A DNA stretch of 64,000 nt from Blasia pusilla (Eukaryota; Marchantiophyta; Marchantiopsida; Blasiales): assembly GCA_050084515.1 (NCBI GenBank), contig CM114272.1, positions 19,840,001-19,904,000 on the forward strand. Reading direction: 5' to 3'. The position numbers and the translations under genes are program-made. This document shows, piece after piece, positions 1 through 12,733 of this stretch. Below the pieces are notes generated by a model that made no database searches, was not told the DNA's origin, and saw nothing but the letters and a program-made list of their open reading frames with translations. Numbering within the stretch: position 1 is the stretch's first letter; each line of letters begins with the position of its first letter.

Positions 1-98
1 AGAAAAGCTGTATTGTGTGATCTCAGGGTAGTTTTATTTTCAAGTGGACACAAAGCACACAATCAAGAAATACATGCCAGTGGCCAAGGAAAACTTAC

Positions 99-3097
99 CC
101 AAAGATCAGCCCATAGGCTTGTTCCAGACCGAGGAGAAATAACAACAATATTTGATGAGCGCTTGGCGAAAGGAATGACATCACCTGACCAACCCACTGC
201 TACCCACACCTCCCCTGCTCCCAATGTCTTCAAATACTGTGTATCATCAAAAACGCGAACCTGCAAGTAAACAAAAACTTAAAACTTTCTCTCTCCAAAC
301 ATGTGGATACACTCAAATCTTGCATGCCAATAGAATCACACAACTATAGCCCAACGAAAGAAGTAAACTGCTGTTATTTGTCAAGCACCCAAAAGGGTAG
401 ACAACCCACCAATAAGGAATAGTTTCCCCAAAACTTCAGGTAATCAATCTTCATACTTTTCTGATTAAAAAAAGTTGGCTAGAAAATCCAGAGGATCTTA
501 TGATTCAATGAAGGAATTGTTAGTATCTTCCATTTCCAGCGATGGTAGAAAAGTACTCAATCCTGGGGATCTCATTAACATGACAAGTTCACTTAGTCAG
601 GACAACAAGATACCTGGTTTTGGAGAGCTTTAAATTTTTCTTCCACAGCCTGCCTTCCTCCAGGAACATCTGTTTCAAAGCTCATTACATTGTAGGAGGC
701 ACCAAGAGCCTTGAGGACAGCACCAATAACTTCTCTAGGAGACGCCACCATGGCAATTCTCCCAGTAAGTTCTGGTTTCCAAAGGTCACCCCAATCCTGA
801 ACATGATGGCTTCTTTTCAGGATTCCAGTGCAGCTCAAACTTTCTCATGTCAAGTCGGTGAGCAGCTCTTGAAGTACAAGTTTCATTAGTTTTTTAGCCT
901 AGAGAATTGACGATATTCTACAGGTACATCAAATGGTACTATTGACAGAGGAACTGTACAAAATTTTGTAGCAACACCAAGTCTCTACACTGACCTCAAT
1001 TGCAGGGATTTTCTGCTTTTGAAGCTTCTGTGTGTTGAATGCAATAACTAGGCTCCCCCACCGATAGGGAACACCCCAGACCTTTCCATTAGGATCCAAA
1101 TTCCCATCCTCATTCCGTCGTAGGAATTTCTGAACTAGCATTCAACAATACACTCTCAGAAAAAATGGAGATAATGATTGAAGTAATAATAATGTGCACC
1201 AATGAATCAGAGGCCTATTCCACCGAGAAACTAGAGCTAGTCCACAGACAAGAGCTAGATCATTTATCCATCTAATCATATACACGTTTCCCTGTATCCC
1301 TCTCTGACTTTAGAACCTCCACTGAAAAACTAGCCAGACACTTCTGATTTATAAAGCAGGGAATTTCTCAAGGTCTGGGTGGAAGAGTGCACCAGAAGTG
1401 ATTATCAGGTACAGTCAGAGTTAGGAACAATAGAATGGAAGGGAATAAGTGCACGGAAGCCCACCTGCCATTTTTCCCCCAGCCGTTGATACCACTCATA
1501 CTTCTCGGCATTTTCTATGGGTCTTATTAGACCTTCTGATATAGCTTTTCCCAGCCATGAATCTCCAATCGTAACGAGGTCTGCAGCCAGAGCCGACTTG
1601 GGATTAAGCTGCTCACTGGCCTTTCCCGATTTAAGATCTGAGTATATATTCCTGAGATTGCCTTGAAATTCTGCAACCAGCTTCACTCTCTTCCCCTGTG
1701 AACTTACGAAGTCCTGTCCAAGCAATATTAGGAGTTATGTCAGAGCAGCACACAGAATACCACCCATACATAATTATGAGTTCCCAAAGCTAGTGCTGTG
1801 ATGCACCAGCCTGAGTACAGTAACGAAAACACTTATCTGGGGACTCCATTGCTTCCGCGTACACACTGAAACAAATTTTTTTGCATCTTCACTACTAGAC
1901 ATCTTCTCTAGACACTCTTCAAGCTAATGATTAACACTGTCCACGGGTTGATCATTAGCGTGAACAGTGTTTATCATCATCGGGACAAGTACTGTGATGT
2001 CCACAAAGCAGTAGCTATCAAAGACCAGATGATTCTGTGTGGATTGAATATAAGACATGATAATTTCTCCCCACCTGCTTCTGATAATTTCACAAGGAAG
2101 GACTGGAAAGATGACAACCTTGAGCCACACGGGTGGTACTGACCCACGAAGGCCGACAATTCTCACAGGTACAGTAATTGCGTAAGGTTTTGCTTTCCAT
2201 GCTTCATATTCTTGGCGTGCTTCTTCGTCATCAGCGTTAATCTCTGCAGCCAGTGCATTCACTTGGAAGAATTGTCCAAGCTTGTAGTTCCTCAGATTAA
2301 AACCTTCTGACCACCGTGCTTCGTTGAGCCTACAAGGGATTCAATGTCGTAAGTCTGCTGCGACAAACACATCCGAGAAGCTTATCATACGACTGCCTCA
2401 ACATGTTTGCTACAGAAATCCATAGAAGGAAGCAGAGAATGAAACACTGAGTTTGAGTGACACCGAATCACTCAATGAATTGGCAAAGCGTATTCCATTC
2501 TGCACTGAGAAGGCAAGAAACAAAAAGTTAGGGCTTTTACTTGTGACTGACTTTCGGCTTCAGCTTCTGAATCCCTCTCTCCAATTGAGCCTCCGTCAAT
2601 CTGGTGAGCGATTCGTCGCTGTGTCTCCGACTTGACAGCATCACGTGCGGTCCACGCAGAAGTGCTCCCAAGCACAGCGCACACAAAACCAAAACTGCCA
2701 CACACTGTACAGGCCACTGGACGTTACCCTCCGTGCAATCAACCTGAAATTCCCTGAGTCCCCTGAAACCTTCGTCACTCAACCGCGATAGGAAGGCCAC
2801 GAACTCCTTCCATTTTCCGCCCACCCCTCCTCGTCCTTCCTCGTCCTTCCTCTCCTCAGGATACATTCCCCCCTCGACATGCGCCTCGATCCGGAATGCC
2901 CCACGCTTACAAAAATCCCTCGAGCTCCGCTTACAGAATAATCCACAGCCATTTCTCGGAGGCAGCAGCGAGCTATATCGTCTCCAAGCATACGATCCCT
3001 GAGGCAAACCGAGGAAATTCAAAGCGCTGTTGTGCACGCGCTCCGCGTTTCCGCACCGCACTCTCGCTGCCCCGAGAAGCACTTGTTCGAGAGCCAT
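99..3097 (-). CDS. PotD-like spermidine/putrescine-binding protein homologue, at least 6 exons, 3' end outside window
   Basis: I reconstructed exons on the minus strand as 3097-2541, 2329-2119, 1713-1465, 1129-995, 796-614 and 260-99; every intron has GT..AG ends and phases agree (exon 1 ends in phase 2, the rest in phase 0). The joined frame gives about 499 residues before the window ends. Exon 1 (start ATG at 3097) is basic and Ser/Arg-rich, with a hydrophobic stretch near residues 130-150 (WPVQCVAVLVLCALCLGALL), consistent with organelle targeting plus a membrane anchor. Later exons resemble the bacterial periplasmic polyamine-binding protein family retained in plants, for example GKVWGVPYRWGSLVIAFNT, DWGDLWKPELTGRIAMV, SPREVIGAVLKALGASYN and VWVAVGWSGDVIPFAKRSSN. 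Family knowledge suggests solute binding; Arabidopsis has one such gene, annotated as putrescine-binding-protein-related. Whether the plant protein transports polyamines is not shown here. The exon 2 donor (AAG|GTTGTC) is weak, so that boundary is the least certain. Confidence 0.82.
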
Positions 3098-4019
3098 TCG
3101 AGCTAGGTACCTTCACAGCGCGCAGACTTGATCGCTCCGGGGCCCTTCGACATTTGACAGCAACCCGCACTGAAACGCCAAGGGATAGGAACTACAGCAC
3201 GTACTACGTTCGGTTTTCGGCACCCGGGCCAGTGGAGACGAAACCCGCGATCTAAATTACCACGGACATTTGTAATCGGCGGCGGGAACATTGACATCGA
3301 CGGTAGCGGCATCATGGTTTATGATGGTGCACCCATGGCCATGCATGATTATCATGTCCATACGCATATTGATACATTCCCATGGTAATGCGTGATGAAT
3401 GTAGTCATGGGCATGATAGGATGCTGCATGAGCATTTCTTTGCATGGCATGAAATGCCTTGTCATAGTGGTTGGCCTCGACGCTCGCGCGTCTTTCCACG
3501 GTCCATTCGTTCTTCCCTTCTGATGCCTGAATTGCTTGCGCTGCCAGCGCTTCCTCTCGTTTGTTCTCTCTCTGGGTTTTTCTTGGGTTTTTTGCTTGCT
3601 GCTATGTGGGTGGATTCGATTGCGATCTAGGAATCAAATTTGAGTTAGAGCGAAGAAGTTTTATGATATTTAAGATTTTGATCTTCTAGATATGAGGATT
3701 TGAGGTTAGAATCTTGCGGAGGTCATATCTTTGTGGTGGATTGTTATCTTAAACTGAAATTTACATGGTACTTGGAGATTGAGGAGACGACTTACTCGTG
3801 GAAATTTCAAGAAAAATAAATCACAAAGAAGAAGAAGTGCGGAAATTGAGATTCTATCCTTCTAGATTTGAGGATTAGAGGTGGTGCAATATCTGTGATA
3901 TATTAAGTTCCCTTTTATGATGACTACTCAAGATGATATTTTGAATCTTGTACAAGCCATCTTGTATGAATCGAAAGAGATCCGGAAAGAATTCAAGATA
4001 GGTGGGGAGTCCGTGGAGA
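3098..4019. other. Upstream region of the PotD-like gene, with a CATG-rich tract
   Basis: This is the 5' flank of the minus-strand gene that starts at 3097. About 3310-3470 is strikingly rich in CATG and ATG words (catggccatgcatgattat and similar), giving overlapping open frames on both strands that I regard as composition artefacts. From about 3630 the sequence turns AT-rich. No TATA box or other promoter element was identified with confidence. Confidence 0.4.
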
Positions 4020-4720
4020 GGGTATAAAAGATCTTTTTAAAAGAAGAACTAGGTGTGAGAAACGAAACTCCTTATGTTATTCTTCTTGTAGAAACAGGTT
4101 GTATACTTTTTGAGGTGAAAACTCTCTACTTGATTGTCATTTATGTGGCAAAAAGTTAAGATCTCTTGATATTTCTTGCCTTCCTCATCAAGCATTGTGA
4201 GCCATAGGATGGATTACAAATGTTGCGACTTGGTCTATAAAATGGAATGTGATTGAACATGATTGAGACTTAAAATAGATGATATTCTATGAGTATTTAC
4301 AAAAGCAATTTCTCATCATTCTTTGGAGTAGTCTGGATGTAACCATCCTTTGTTAGTCATGGTTAGGTTAGAGTCTATACCACGTAACACATAAGTGAGA
4401 AAGAACCAATAGGGATTTCCACTTTCTTACGCAATACTATTGCATGACAGTAGACTAGGTCTCTAAGACTTAGGCATTGATAAAGTATATTTGCTCAACA
4501 TTGATACAAATGAACGAATTTATAGGTTATGTTTTGTAGGAAATATTGAGGATGAAGAACATATATTTGATACATGTCTTAGATATGAAGAGATTAGTCT
4601 AGTTCATAAAATTGATGTGGAGAATTTCTTTTCTTTACTAATATTAATGTCTTGTGATTCATGTTGTTATATTAGGAATATCATCATTCATTGCTTGAAT
4701 ATTCCAAACGTTGGTTAGGA
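4020..4720 (+). pseudogene. Possible 3' remnant of a LINE-type reverse transcriptase
   Basis: Broken plus-strand frames give phrases such as ETPYVILLVETGC (about 4060-4110) and, at 4491-4718, an open frame with RLCFVGNIEDEEHIFDTC. The second phrase resembles the short Cys-His motif near the C terminus of some non-LTR retrotransposon reverse transcriptases (C-x-G-x-x-E-D-E-x-H-x-x-x-x-C-x-x-Y). The frame has several stops and no catalytic RT motif survives. The similarity is recalled by eye and weak; chance resemblance remains possible. Confidence 0.3.
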
Positions 4721-7553
4721 TTAGGCCTCTAGGATCTTTTCCTAATTTGGTATATTATTTATGATGAGGTTTTTAGCCTTATATCCTTTGGATCGCATAG
4801 ATTTGATTTATTCACCATTTAACATTTATAGTGCAAGACTAAACTACATCAATAAAGTTTTTCCCAAGGATTTTTATCAACTTTCTATTCTAATAGTCCT
4901 TTCAAATTTGTATATTTTTTAAAAAGTTTTTGAGATCTTATCTCTATTCTATAATTTGTGGTAGCTCCTCTTATGTTAAACGTAGAAATTGGTTTAAGTG
5001 TCTTTGACTTAAAATAAAATTTCAAAAGAAATTATTTGAAATATTTAACAAAAAGTTATCATTGGAAATATTTTCAAATACCAAAATTATTAGGTTATGA
5101 ATTTCATTTTCCCCTTTTTATTTGCAGAATTTCATATCTCTTCTATATCATCGGATCTTTCTCTAACCCTAACTCTCTCTCTCTCTCTCTCTCTCTCTAA
5201 CCAAGTGTGTTGTATTATATTTACTAGCTAGTATCAACTCTTGGTTTTTAGTGTGGGAATTTTTTTGGAGTTTTTCCTATATTTAGTTTTCCTATTATAA
5301 TGGATGTTAATTTAACTATTGTACTATATAAACTCTCTTATGAACTTTTTATTGGATGATTATTTTTAAATTTCAAAATTTAGTCCTTTTAGATTAAAAT
5401 TTAAAGAAAACTCAATAAACTATGAGTATTCCATAGTGGATTTTTGAACTCCATCAAAGTTGCAAGTGCATTTGACTTCCCCTAAGTTAAGCAAAACATG
5501 TTATGCAATTTTAGTTTCCTCAATTTATGCACTCATTAAGTATAAGTAGTTTACAATCCAAGACCACACGGTATTCTTGGAAGGTTATAATTTTTCTACA
5601 AACAATGATTTGGGAAGCATCCCTAATAATACTTGGTCCCATACATTCTTAGATATGGTTAAATCACATCAACCTCATTCCACTTCCTTCTCTATTATTC
5701 TTTATGAATGATGATGCCACATAACCTGACAAAATTTAGAAAAAAGTTCCCATGATACTAACTCTATTCTATACTAGGGCTTCACTTTGGAGAAATTGTG
5801 GAAGAGCTTTTTGGGGCACCTTAATTTCAAGGATAAATTGTCAAATCTTGTGTGAGATCTCCACAACCCAATTAGCATACTTTATGGAACAATGGATAAA
5901 CATAAAGAATTTTTTGCCTAATGTAAAACTAGGATACATTCTCACTTTTTTTTTCAAATTTAACAACCAAGAAAATATCTATCCTAGATATATATTGGAA
6001 ATTTTTTGCAAAAAATTAAAATTATCAATTTCTACTCATTAACATTATAAAGAACTTTGGTTGTACTTGTGCTTGAAGATGTGCACCCATCTCCTTGAGG
6101 GAAGCAATTTTCCTACATATCCATATCAAAACTCAAGCATGTGAAGGTGATATTTGATGAGAAAGCTGGAAGGTAGTTAGGTTCTGTTGAAGGGAAATAA
6201 TAAACACATCCTTGGGACTTGAAATGTATCAAAAAAGCTCCCCACTCTCACAATACTCAAGCATCTTGCATCTATGAATACATTAGACGTGCTACTAGTA
6301 TGATTTGAAATGAATGTACAATTTCTCTTTCACTCCATAGAAGACTCAAGCAAATTGAAGGTTTTTTCATTCTATCCAAACGAAATTGGAATAGATGCAA
6401 GGATGGGAACATTCAAATTGGGTAGAGGATAGAGACTATAGAGGGAGTTGTTTATGTAGAGAGAGGGTGGCGTCACCAAAGCATATAAAGGATATACATA
6501 GCTAATTCAGCCAAGACCCATGCAAGTACACACATATCAAACAACAACCAAGGTTCATATGTTTGTCCTTGGGAGATCCGGAGGATCATAGAGAGTATAA
6601 AAGACATAGGAATGGATGTAGAATGCCACCACTTAGACATCATAGTCCTCATCCAAGAGGCTTCTATTATGAGCATTGTGATCATTATGGTTATACATGG
6701 GGGAGGTGCTTCATCTTGCATCATGAGCTATAGCAAGAACAACCATGTGAAGAATTCAAAGCACCACAGAACCTAGAAGGTGAGGGTTAGATGGTCTTGG
6801 AATAGAATGCAGTGGTGAATATGCTCGAGGAGGAAGCATAGGCCCCCCATTTGGATGGGTTGAGGGAGATCCTAGTTGTGACATAAGGATGTTTGTAAGA
6901 TAGACCAGCAACAACATTACATTGTACCCATGATATTTTCATTTATTGCTATAAGATCAATGACATCTATTTGCTATAATATTGCGAGAGATCAAGAGGA
7001 CGCAAATGGATATGTGGGGATGCGCATGCAAAAGAGATCTTTGTTGTTACAAGATTGCAAAGTCGTCGTGAGCTATTGATGACAGATCATTCTATGAAGA
7101 ACCTTATGATCGTAAGTCCATAATGTGATTACTTCAATGATAAGTTTCAATCTCTCTCTGGCTCTGCAATTGCTTTCTATATACACATCTTTTTAGGCAA
7201 GAAACCTCCTCTAGTCTCATCTTTAAGATAAGGCACTTCTTCTTTTTTGTCTCACTAGTGTCTATGGCTTCCTACTTACCTGATAGGTTCTAGTTGTTTT
7301 GTGTTTACTTCTCATGGTATTCCACACCACTCCACACTACTTACTTCCTAGTTTTACATGGTCACTCTTCCCATCCCAACTTGCAAAAAAAATTGACGAA
7401 ATCTCCTTGTATTTAGTTCCATACTTTCAATTGTGTTTATCCTTGACATTTGATTTCTTGACAACATTTTCAGGAAGTCCTCTTGATCTAAATGAATTTT
7501 TTCCTTTTATGCAAAACAAGTGAACTCTTTCTAATGACCTTTCTTCTTCCGGA
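4721..7553. other. AT-rich intergenic DNA, no gene recognised
   Basis: I see no protein family, RNA gene or transposon terminus here. Open frames at 5752-6042 and 7299-7523 are AT-rich, lack recognisable motifs and look fortuitous. The stretch holds a short (TC)n run at 5173-5198. Confidence 0.5.
5173..5198. repeat. (CT)13 microsatellite
   Basis: Pure CT dinucleotide run of 26 bases, directly preceded by CTAACCCTAA, a telomere-like hexamer context. Confidence 0.9.
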
Positions 7554-8010
7554 TTATCTTTTCACTAGATATGATATCTCTTTCACATAAATCTTACCCA
7601 ATCACTCTTTGTGTGAAAAGCTCTATGGATCTTGTCTTACAATTGAATCTGGCGTTTCTTTCAAATAGAACATACATATTGTCCTTTTGAGCAATTTTTT
7701 TCTAAATCATGTCTTACCACCACGTCCGTAACCTCTTTCACATAGAGCACATCTATGAGCTTCTATGCAAAAGATTCTTATAGATCATATCTTTCCACCA
7801 AATCCGATCTCTCTTTCACGCAAAGCAGATTTTATGGCCTTTCATGCAAGGTCCCTCCAAATCCTATATATCTTGCCAGTAACTTTGGAGACTCTTTCAT
7901 ATAGAACGTATCTCATGGCCTTTGGTTTGAAACCCCCTTCTCAAAGATCTTATCTTACCACTGGGTTTGGTGTCTCTCTCACAAAGAGCACATACAATCG
8001 TCTTTTATGT
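7554..8010 (+). repeat. Decayed tandem array, about 73-85 bp period, six copies
   Basis: A phrase of the type TCTCTTTCACATAGAGCACA recurs near 7581, 7660, 7733, 7809, 7888 and 7973, each followed by variants of atcTATGGCCTTTTATG and preceded by variants of GATCTTATCTTACCAC. Spacing is 73 to 85 bases. Copies are strongly diverged, so this is an old minisatellite. The open frames at 7765-8022 and 7967-8401 cross it and are not believed to be genes. Confidence 0.7.
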
Positions 8011-9471
8011 AACATCCCTTAGGGTTTGTCATTTATATTATTATTGGAGAGTGCCTTCTTCATTTACAAACACCTCTTTGCTTGACATGTGGCAACCGCG
8101 AAGCAAGAAATTTTTTTCTATTCTACGGGCAACAAGAAAATATTCCCCCCTCTACAAGAAGCAAGAAAAAGATTTTGTGTGTAACATGATTAGTCCTTTC
8201 ACTCATGTGCATGGCACAGGCTACTCACTAGCGATCACATGTTTTGATGTCTCTTTCACATTGGTTTATCTAGTGTTCATCAATGTTACTTATTTTTCCT
8301 TCATCATCATTGCCTGCATGTGCAATTTCTATACTATGGTGTTGAGAACTTTCTTTTCTGCATGTCATTCTATCAAAGTTACAACTTCTACTATAGCTTG
8401 AGTTATATCCATGCTCTATCATTCAATTTTTCATAATCCCCACTCTAGATATGGTCATATCCTTTCATCCATGTTTCTTCATATTTCCACCCTAAACATA
8501 CACAACAAGATAGGGGAGAGATGAGTATATCAACGAATCGTGGTGAATCTCAAGAGGATCCGCTCTTGAGTATATTTTTGGGGGCAACTATACCCATAAC
8601 AAAGCTCTATTATTTTCATGCACATATATATTTGTGAAGTTGGAGATTTGGCCCGTCAAAATATTTCAACTCACCTCTCTACTATGTGAGTGTGGGAATG
8701 GTATTATTGCCTCATATTTGTAGGCGATTAATGAGGATGTGTTGGGGTTAACCTTGGAGCCTACACTTGGCATGTTTATTACTATTTCATGATAGGTTAC
8801 GATAATGCGCTCAAAGAGATGTCAACTAGACCAACCATTGAGCATGCCATGATTGCCTCAAGAGTGATATTGCTAGACAACCGAGGTGATTATTTTTTCT
8901 TGGTCAGTTGAGGAGGAAACATGTATTTTCCACAACCCACTTTATCACCTATCAAGATTTAATGGTAAGGCTTTGTCTAAAGCATCCAATTGCTGGATCT
9001 ATTATGTGAGCCAAGATAATAGTGAATTGGCTGATGTAGAGGCATATAGCATTTGGGTAGGTGGAGCAATCTTGTAACCAATGGGGTTTATGAATCCTGG
9101 ATTATTGGGAGGAGAAAGTTTCCTACATGCTAGGATGAAAATTTGGAAATAGACACAAAAGCAAGTGATAGAGCAACAATTTATTGGTGGAGTGATAGAG
9201 CAACAATCGAGGAAGGTGATTACACTAGTGGTATCTTCACCTTAATTATAGACTTGATTGAGGGCCATATCCATGCATGAAGGGGATATGCCAAGAGATG
9301 ATCATATTGAGGAGAGGATCGTTATGATGGTCGCATGTGGGGAAAAGAAGTGCCTCATGGGGTTCGGTGGAGTGCAAAGAGATACGTATAGATGGCTTAG
9401 AGGGATGCCTTTGTACTATTTTGATATGGGTGAAAGGAGCCCTAGGTAGCAAGGAGTGCTAAGTTGCGACC
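8011..9471. other. AT-rich intergenic DNA, no gene recognised
   Basis: Short open frames occur at 8886-9077 and, on both strands, at 9246-9452, but none shows a known motif. A further isolated copy of the upstream array motif (TGTCTCTTTCACATTGG) lies near 8249. Confidence 0.4.
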
Positions 9472-12400
9472 AACATTGCATATAGACAAAGTCAGTGTCC
9501 GCGGACATGTCCATGTTTGTGGACTTACGTCCGTCTTATAGAAAGACTTGTCTGTGTGGGCCCCATCTCCCCCTTCTTTCTCATCCCCCCCCTTTTTATT
9601 CATGATCTATACTTTCTCGTTTCTTCCTCCTCCTACATAAATTCCCTCCCTACTTATTATCTCGCCCGCCCTTGCCTTGCTTTCCATCATTAACTATAAG
9701 TGTAGGCCTCACCTTTTGCAATCCATATAAACGAACATGTCAAAAATTGTCCATCCTAGGGATGGACTTGTTCATTTTTGTGCAAAAATGGTTGCAACCC
9801 TTGGATATCACACTGATTGTGTGGTATTGCCAGTAGGAGGGTATGAGGATATAAGATCTATTTATAGGGGTCAAGACTGCATTCGCTACCATATCATAAA
9901 TAGGTCTTCATGAAATTTAATGATTATGTGGAGAGGGATAAGATAATGAGACAAATCTCACTATGACATGTGGCTTAGTTGAGACTATTAGTTTTGGACA
10001 TTTTACCAACAACAAAAACGTAGGGATACGAGAGTTCTTTAACGATGGATATTTCACTATTGGAGGCATTTAGTGGTTCTCCATTTGGTTTAGACCAAAT
10101 TGACATTGTTCATTTTTTTTTAATTGTAGGATGTTAATATCAAGGTCAATCAATTGTTGGACATGGAGCGTGGATTAGATAACCCCCATATCCATTTTTT
10201 GTGGGAGGTGGTGTGGATCATGAAACATGTAGAGAAACATCAATCCCATTCGCACGCATACATTTTGGAGATGGCTATTTTGAGTGTGGTTTCCAACCTT
10301 TTGAGTTGAATAGATGATGACAACGATGTATGCTATGCAGCAATGGGCATGCGCATGATAAGCCTGAATGTTATCAATTAATACTATTTTTTAAAATTTG
10401 TAAGGATCCCCTCCAATTTTCATAATAAAAGCAAGTTCCCCTTAAAAAAAAAAGATGTACTCAAAAGACCAATTAAGAAAAACTTGGATACATAATTCAT
10501 AATTTCAAAGTCTTACTATTTTTTCCTTTAACTATAACCCATGTTGCTTATCATAGAATAGTTTGATAGCTTTAATGCTTAGAGCTCAATTTAATTTGGG
10601 TAGGACTTGTCCGTGTGGTCCCCATCTCCCCATTTTTTCTCATCCCCCCACTTGCCCTCATGATCCGCACTTTCTCTTTTCTTCCTCCTCTAACATCTAT
10701 TCCCTTCCTCCTTATTACCTTGCTTTGGCTGCCTGCCCTTACCCTGCCTTTTCACCATGAACTATAAGTGTGGGCCCCATGTTTTGCAATCCATGTTCGC
10801 GGACATGTCCAAACTTGTCCATCCATGTCAAGTCCTAGGGACGAGTTTTTTCAGTTTTTGTGCAACCATGACAACACCCCATGATATTCAATGTCAAGAG
10901 TAAGCCAAAGACCCGAAAACGACAAGATTTTTCTCCAATAAACTAAACGTCATGAATTCCTTTCTATGGATGCACTAGAGAGAGAAATTCATGTCCTAAA
11001 ATTTCAAATCGAATGAGTTGAATTGGAATCTCTCCAAAATGTTGTGGGACCATTGCATTAGTAATTCTTTAGGATCTGAAGATTCCTCAATGTTAGTTCG
11101 TAAAAAAATGCGGATAAATCGAAACTTAAGATTCCAGATAGATTGTGGAAGATGTGATCACCAAAAGCCTTTCATCATTTTTATACACCGAAGTGCGATG
11201 ACCAAGATCGCTTTACACATCCGGGAGGAAACCAATTTAATTCTTCTACATAAAACTCAAACTATTTTCTTTTACACCCAAATCCCATCTAAAATGTGGG
11301 TTTCCTTCATAAAAGACTTTCTTATTTATTTTCCCACAAAATCTACATTATTAACGAAGGAAGTAGGGCCGAGGGATGGGGGCAAGGGTGTGGCGGGCGC
11401 ATCACAACAAGTAGCAAAAGGTAAAAAAGAAAGTAATATAAGAAGTTCACTCTTATAGATGGTCCATTTGAAATTAGTTCTTGTGTTTCTTTAAGTTTAA
11501 TGTAGGTTTCCATGTATTGGTTTCGTGGATCCTCTATAAAGGCAGAGATATTTGTTCTTCTAACATTGGAGGTTCTCTAGCTTCCACAAAGATTCCACAA
11601 AAATTATATCTAAAATTGGAGTTTTGCTTGTATCCTCATTAGGTGACGTCGTGAGTGAAACTTTCCTATCCTAGTGAGAAAGGATAAGTATATGAAGTGG
11701 GTCGAGGACTTGTAGGTTGATTACGGGAACTGGAGAAGGAAGCGAGGCGGAAGAGAGGCAATTCTAACAGAGAAGTGAGTGGAAGTGCAGCGAAAATGGG
11801 CCACCTACTAGTGGAGAAGGGAGTGGTGGTGAAATTTTGATCGTGAGAAGGGAAACCGTCGGGAAGAATCTGTAGCCACGTTCCTTCCCTACTTTCCAAG
11901 TGCATCCCTATTAGAGTTATTTGTGCTGATGTGATCCGTGTGATTTTCCAATTTAGTGGCATCGTTTCTTACATGGCTGAAATTTCTTGGTGTGTTCAGA
12001 AATATCCAACGAATCAATTTGATGAACAAACTAGGCAATGAACGAATATCCACCACATCACCAATTCCATATCATGCACCTCATGCCTTGTTTTCCAATG
12101 CCAATTTCATCTTAGCCCACGCTTAGGTTTGAAGTCCTTTGTTCATGGATATGGCTCTAGTATCGGATGTGTCGAGATTGGATCCCATGACCGGATTTAT
12201 ACTCTTATTATTAATTTGGTTACAAGAGCTTTGAACTAGGACCGAATTTGAATTAGACTCACGAGGCAAGATTGGGGACACATAGCGGAGAGATATGGAG
12301 AAGCACTACAATCAAATTGCAATTTATTCTCAAGCTCTGCCGGTAAACGGGAAAAAGACTAGGCGCGATACGTTGAGCGATGGTGTTCCACGATATAGAG

Positions 12401-12733
12401 AGAGCTCTCAATTTATAAGCAACTCTGAAAATTGTAGATATGTGTTTGTGTGATACATGAGACAAGGAGGCAGCTAGCAAAAGTGTCACATACCACCATG
12501 GTACTTTTGGTTCAAATTTCGCTCTCATTAGTGTTGGACTCGAAATCAATCTTTGGTGTTGTTGATTGACTTCAACTTATCCTAAAGGATTTTTCAACCA
12601 AAACGTGTTTAAATAACATAATTTCAAAATCTACTCCATAGACTATAAGCCTAGAGTACCCGGTCCGAAGTTAGATGTGAGTCAGTGGACATGGACATGT
12701 CCGCAGTCATGGACTTTATCTACATGCAATCTT
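9472..12733. mobile_element. Possible DNA transposon or composite bounded by ~45-bp inverted repeats
   Basis: The left end (about 9472-9518) reads ATTGCATATAGACAAAGTC followed by GCGGACATGTCCATG. The reverse complement of about 12686-12733 reads ATTGCATGTAGATAAAGTC followed by GCGGACATGTCCATG. Similarity by eye is above 80% over about 45 bases. Inside, two direct copies of a ~260-bp block occur (9546-9790 and 10603-10868), each carrying pyrimidine-rich sequence and GTCCAT...ATGGAC palindromes. No transposase was recognised; open frames at 11018-11458 and 12259-12549 resemble nothing I know. The interval may be a non-autonomous transposon or separate MITE copies in opposite orientation. Confidence 0.4.
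9546..10868 (+). repeat. Direct repeat pair of about 260 bp (9546-9790 and 10603-10868)
   Basis: Both blocks start with GACTTGTC(T/C)GTGTGG, share CCCCATCTCCCC, TTTCTTCCTCCTC and AACTATAAGTGTGGGCC-like phrases in the same order, and end around TTTTTGTGCAA. They are about 1,057 bases apart and clearly homologous though diverged. Confidence 0.75.

Noticed and set aside
11018-11458. 146-codon open frame as a transposase inside the TIR-bounded interval
   Set aside because: No catalytic motif or zinc finger of a known transposase was seen; it may be chance in AT-rich DNA.
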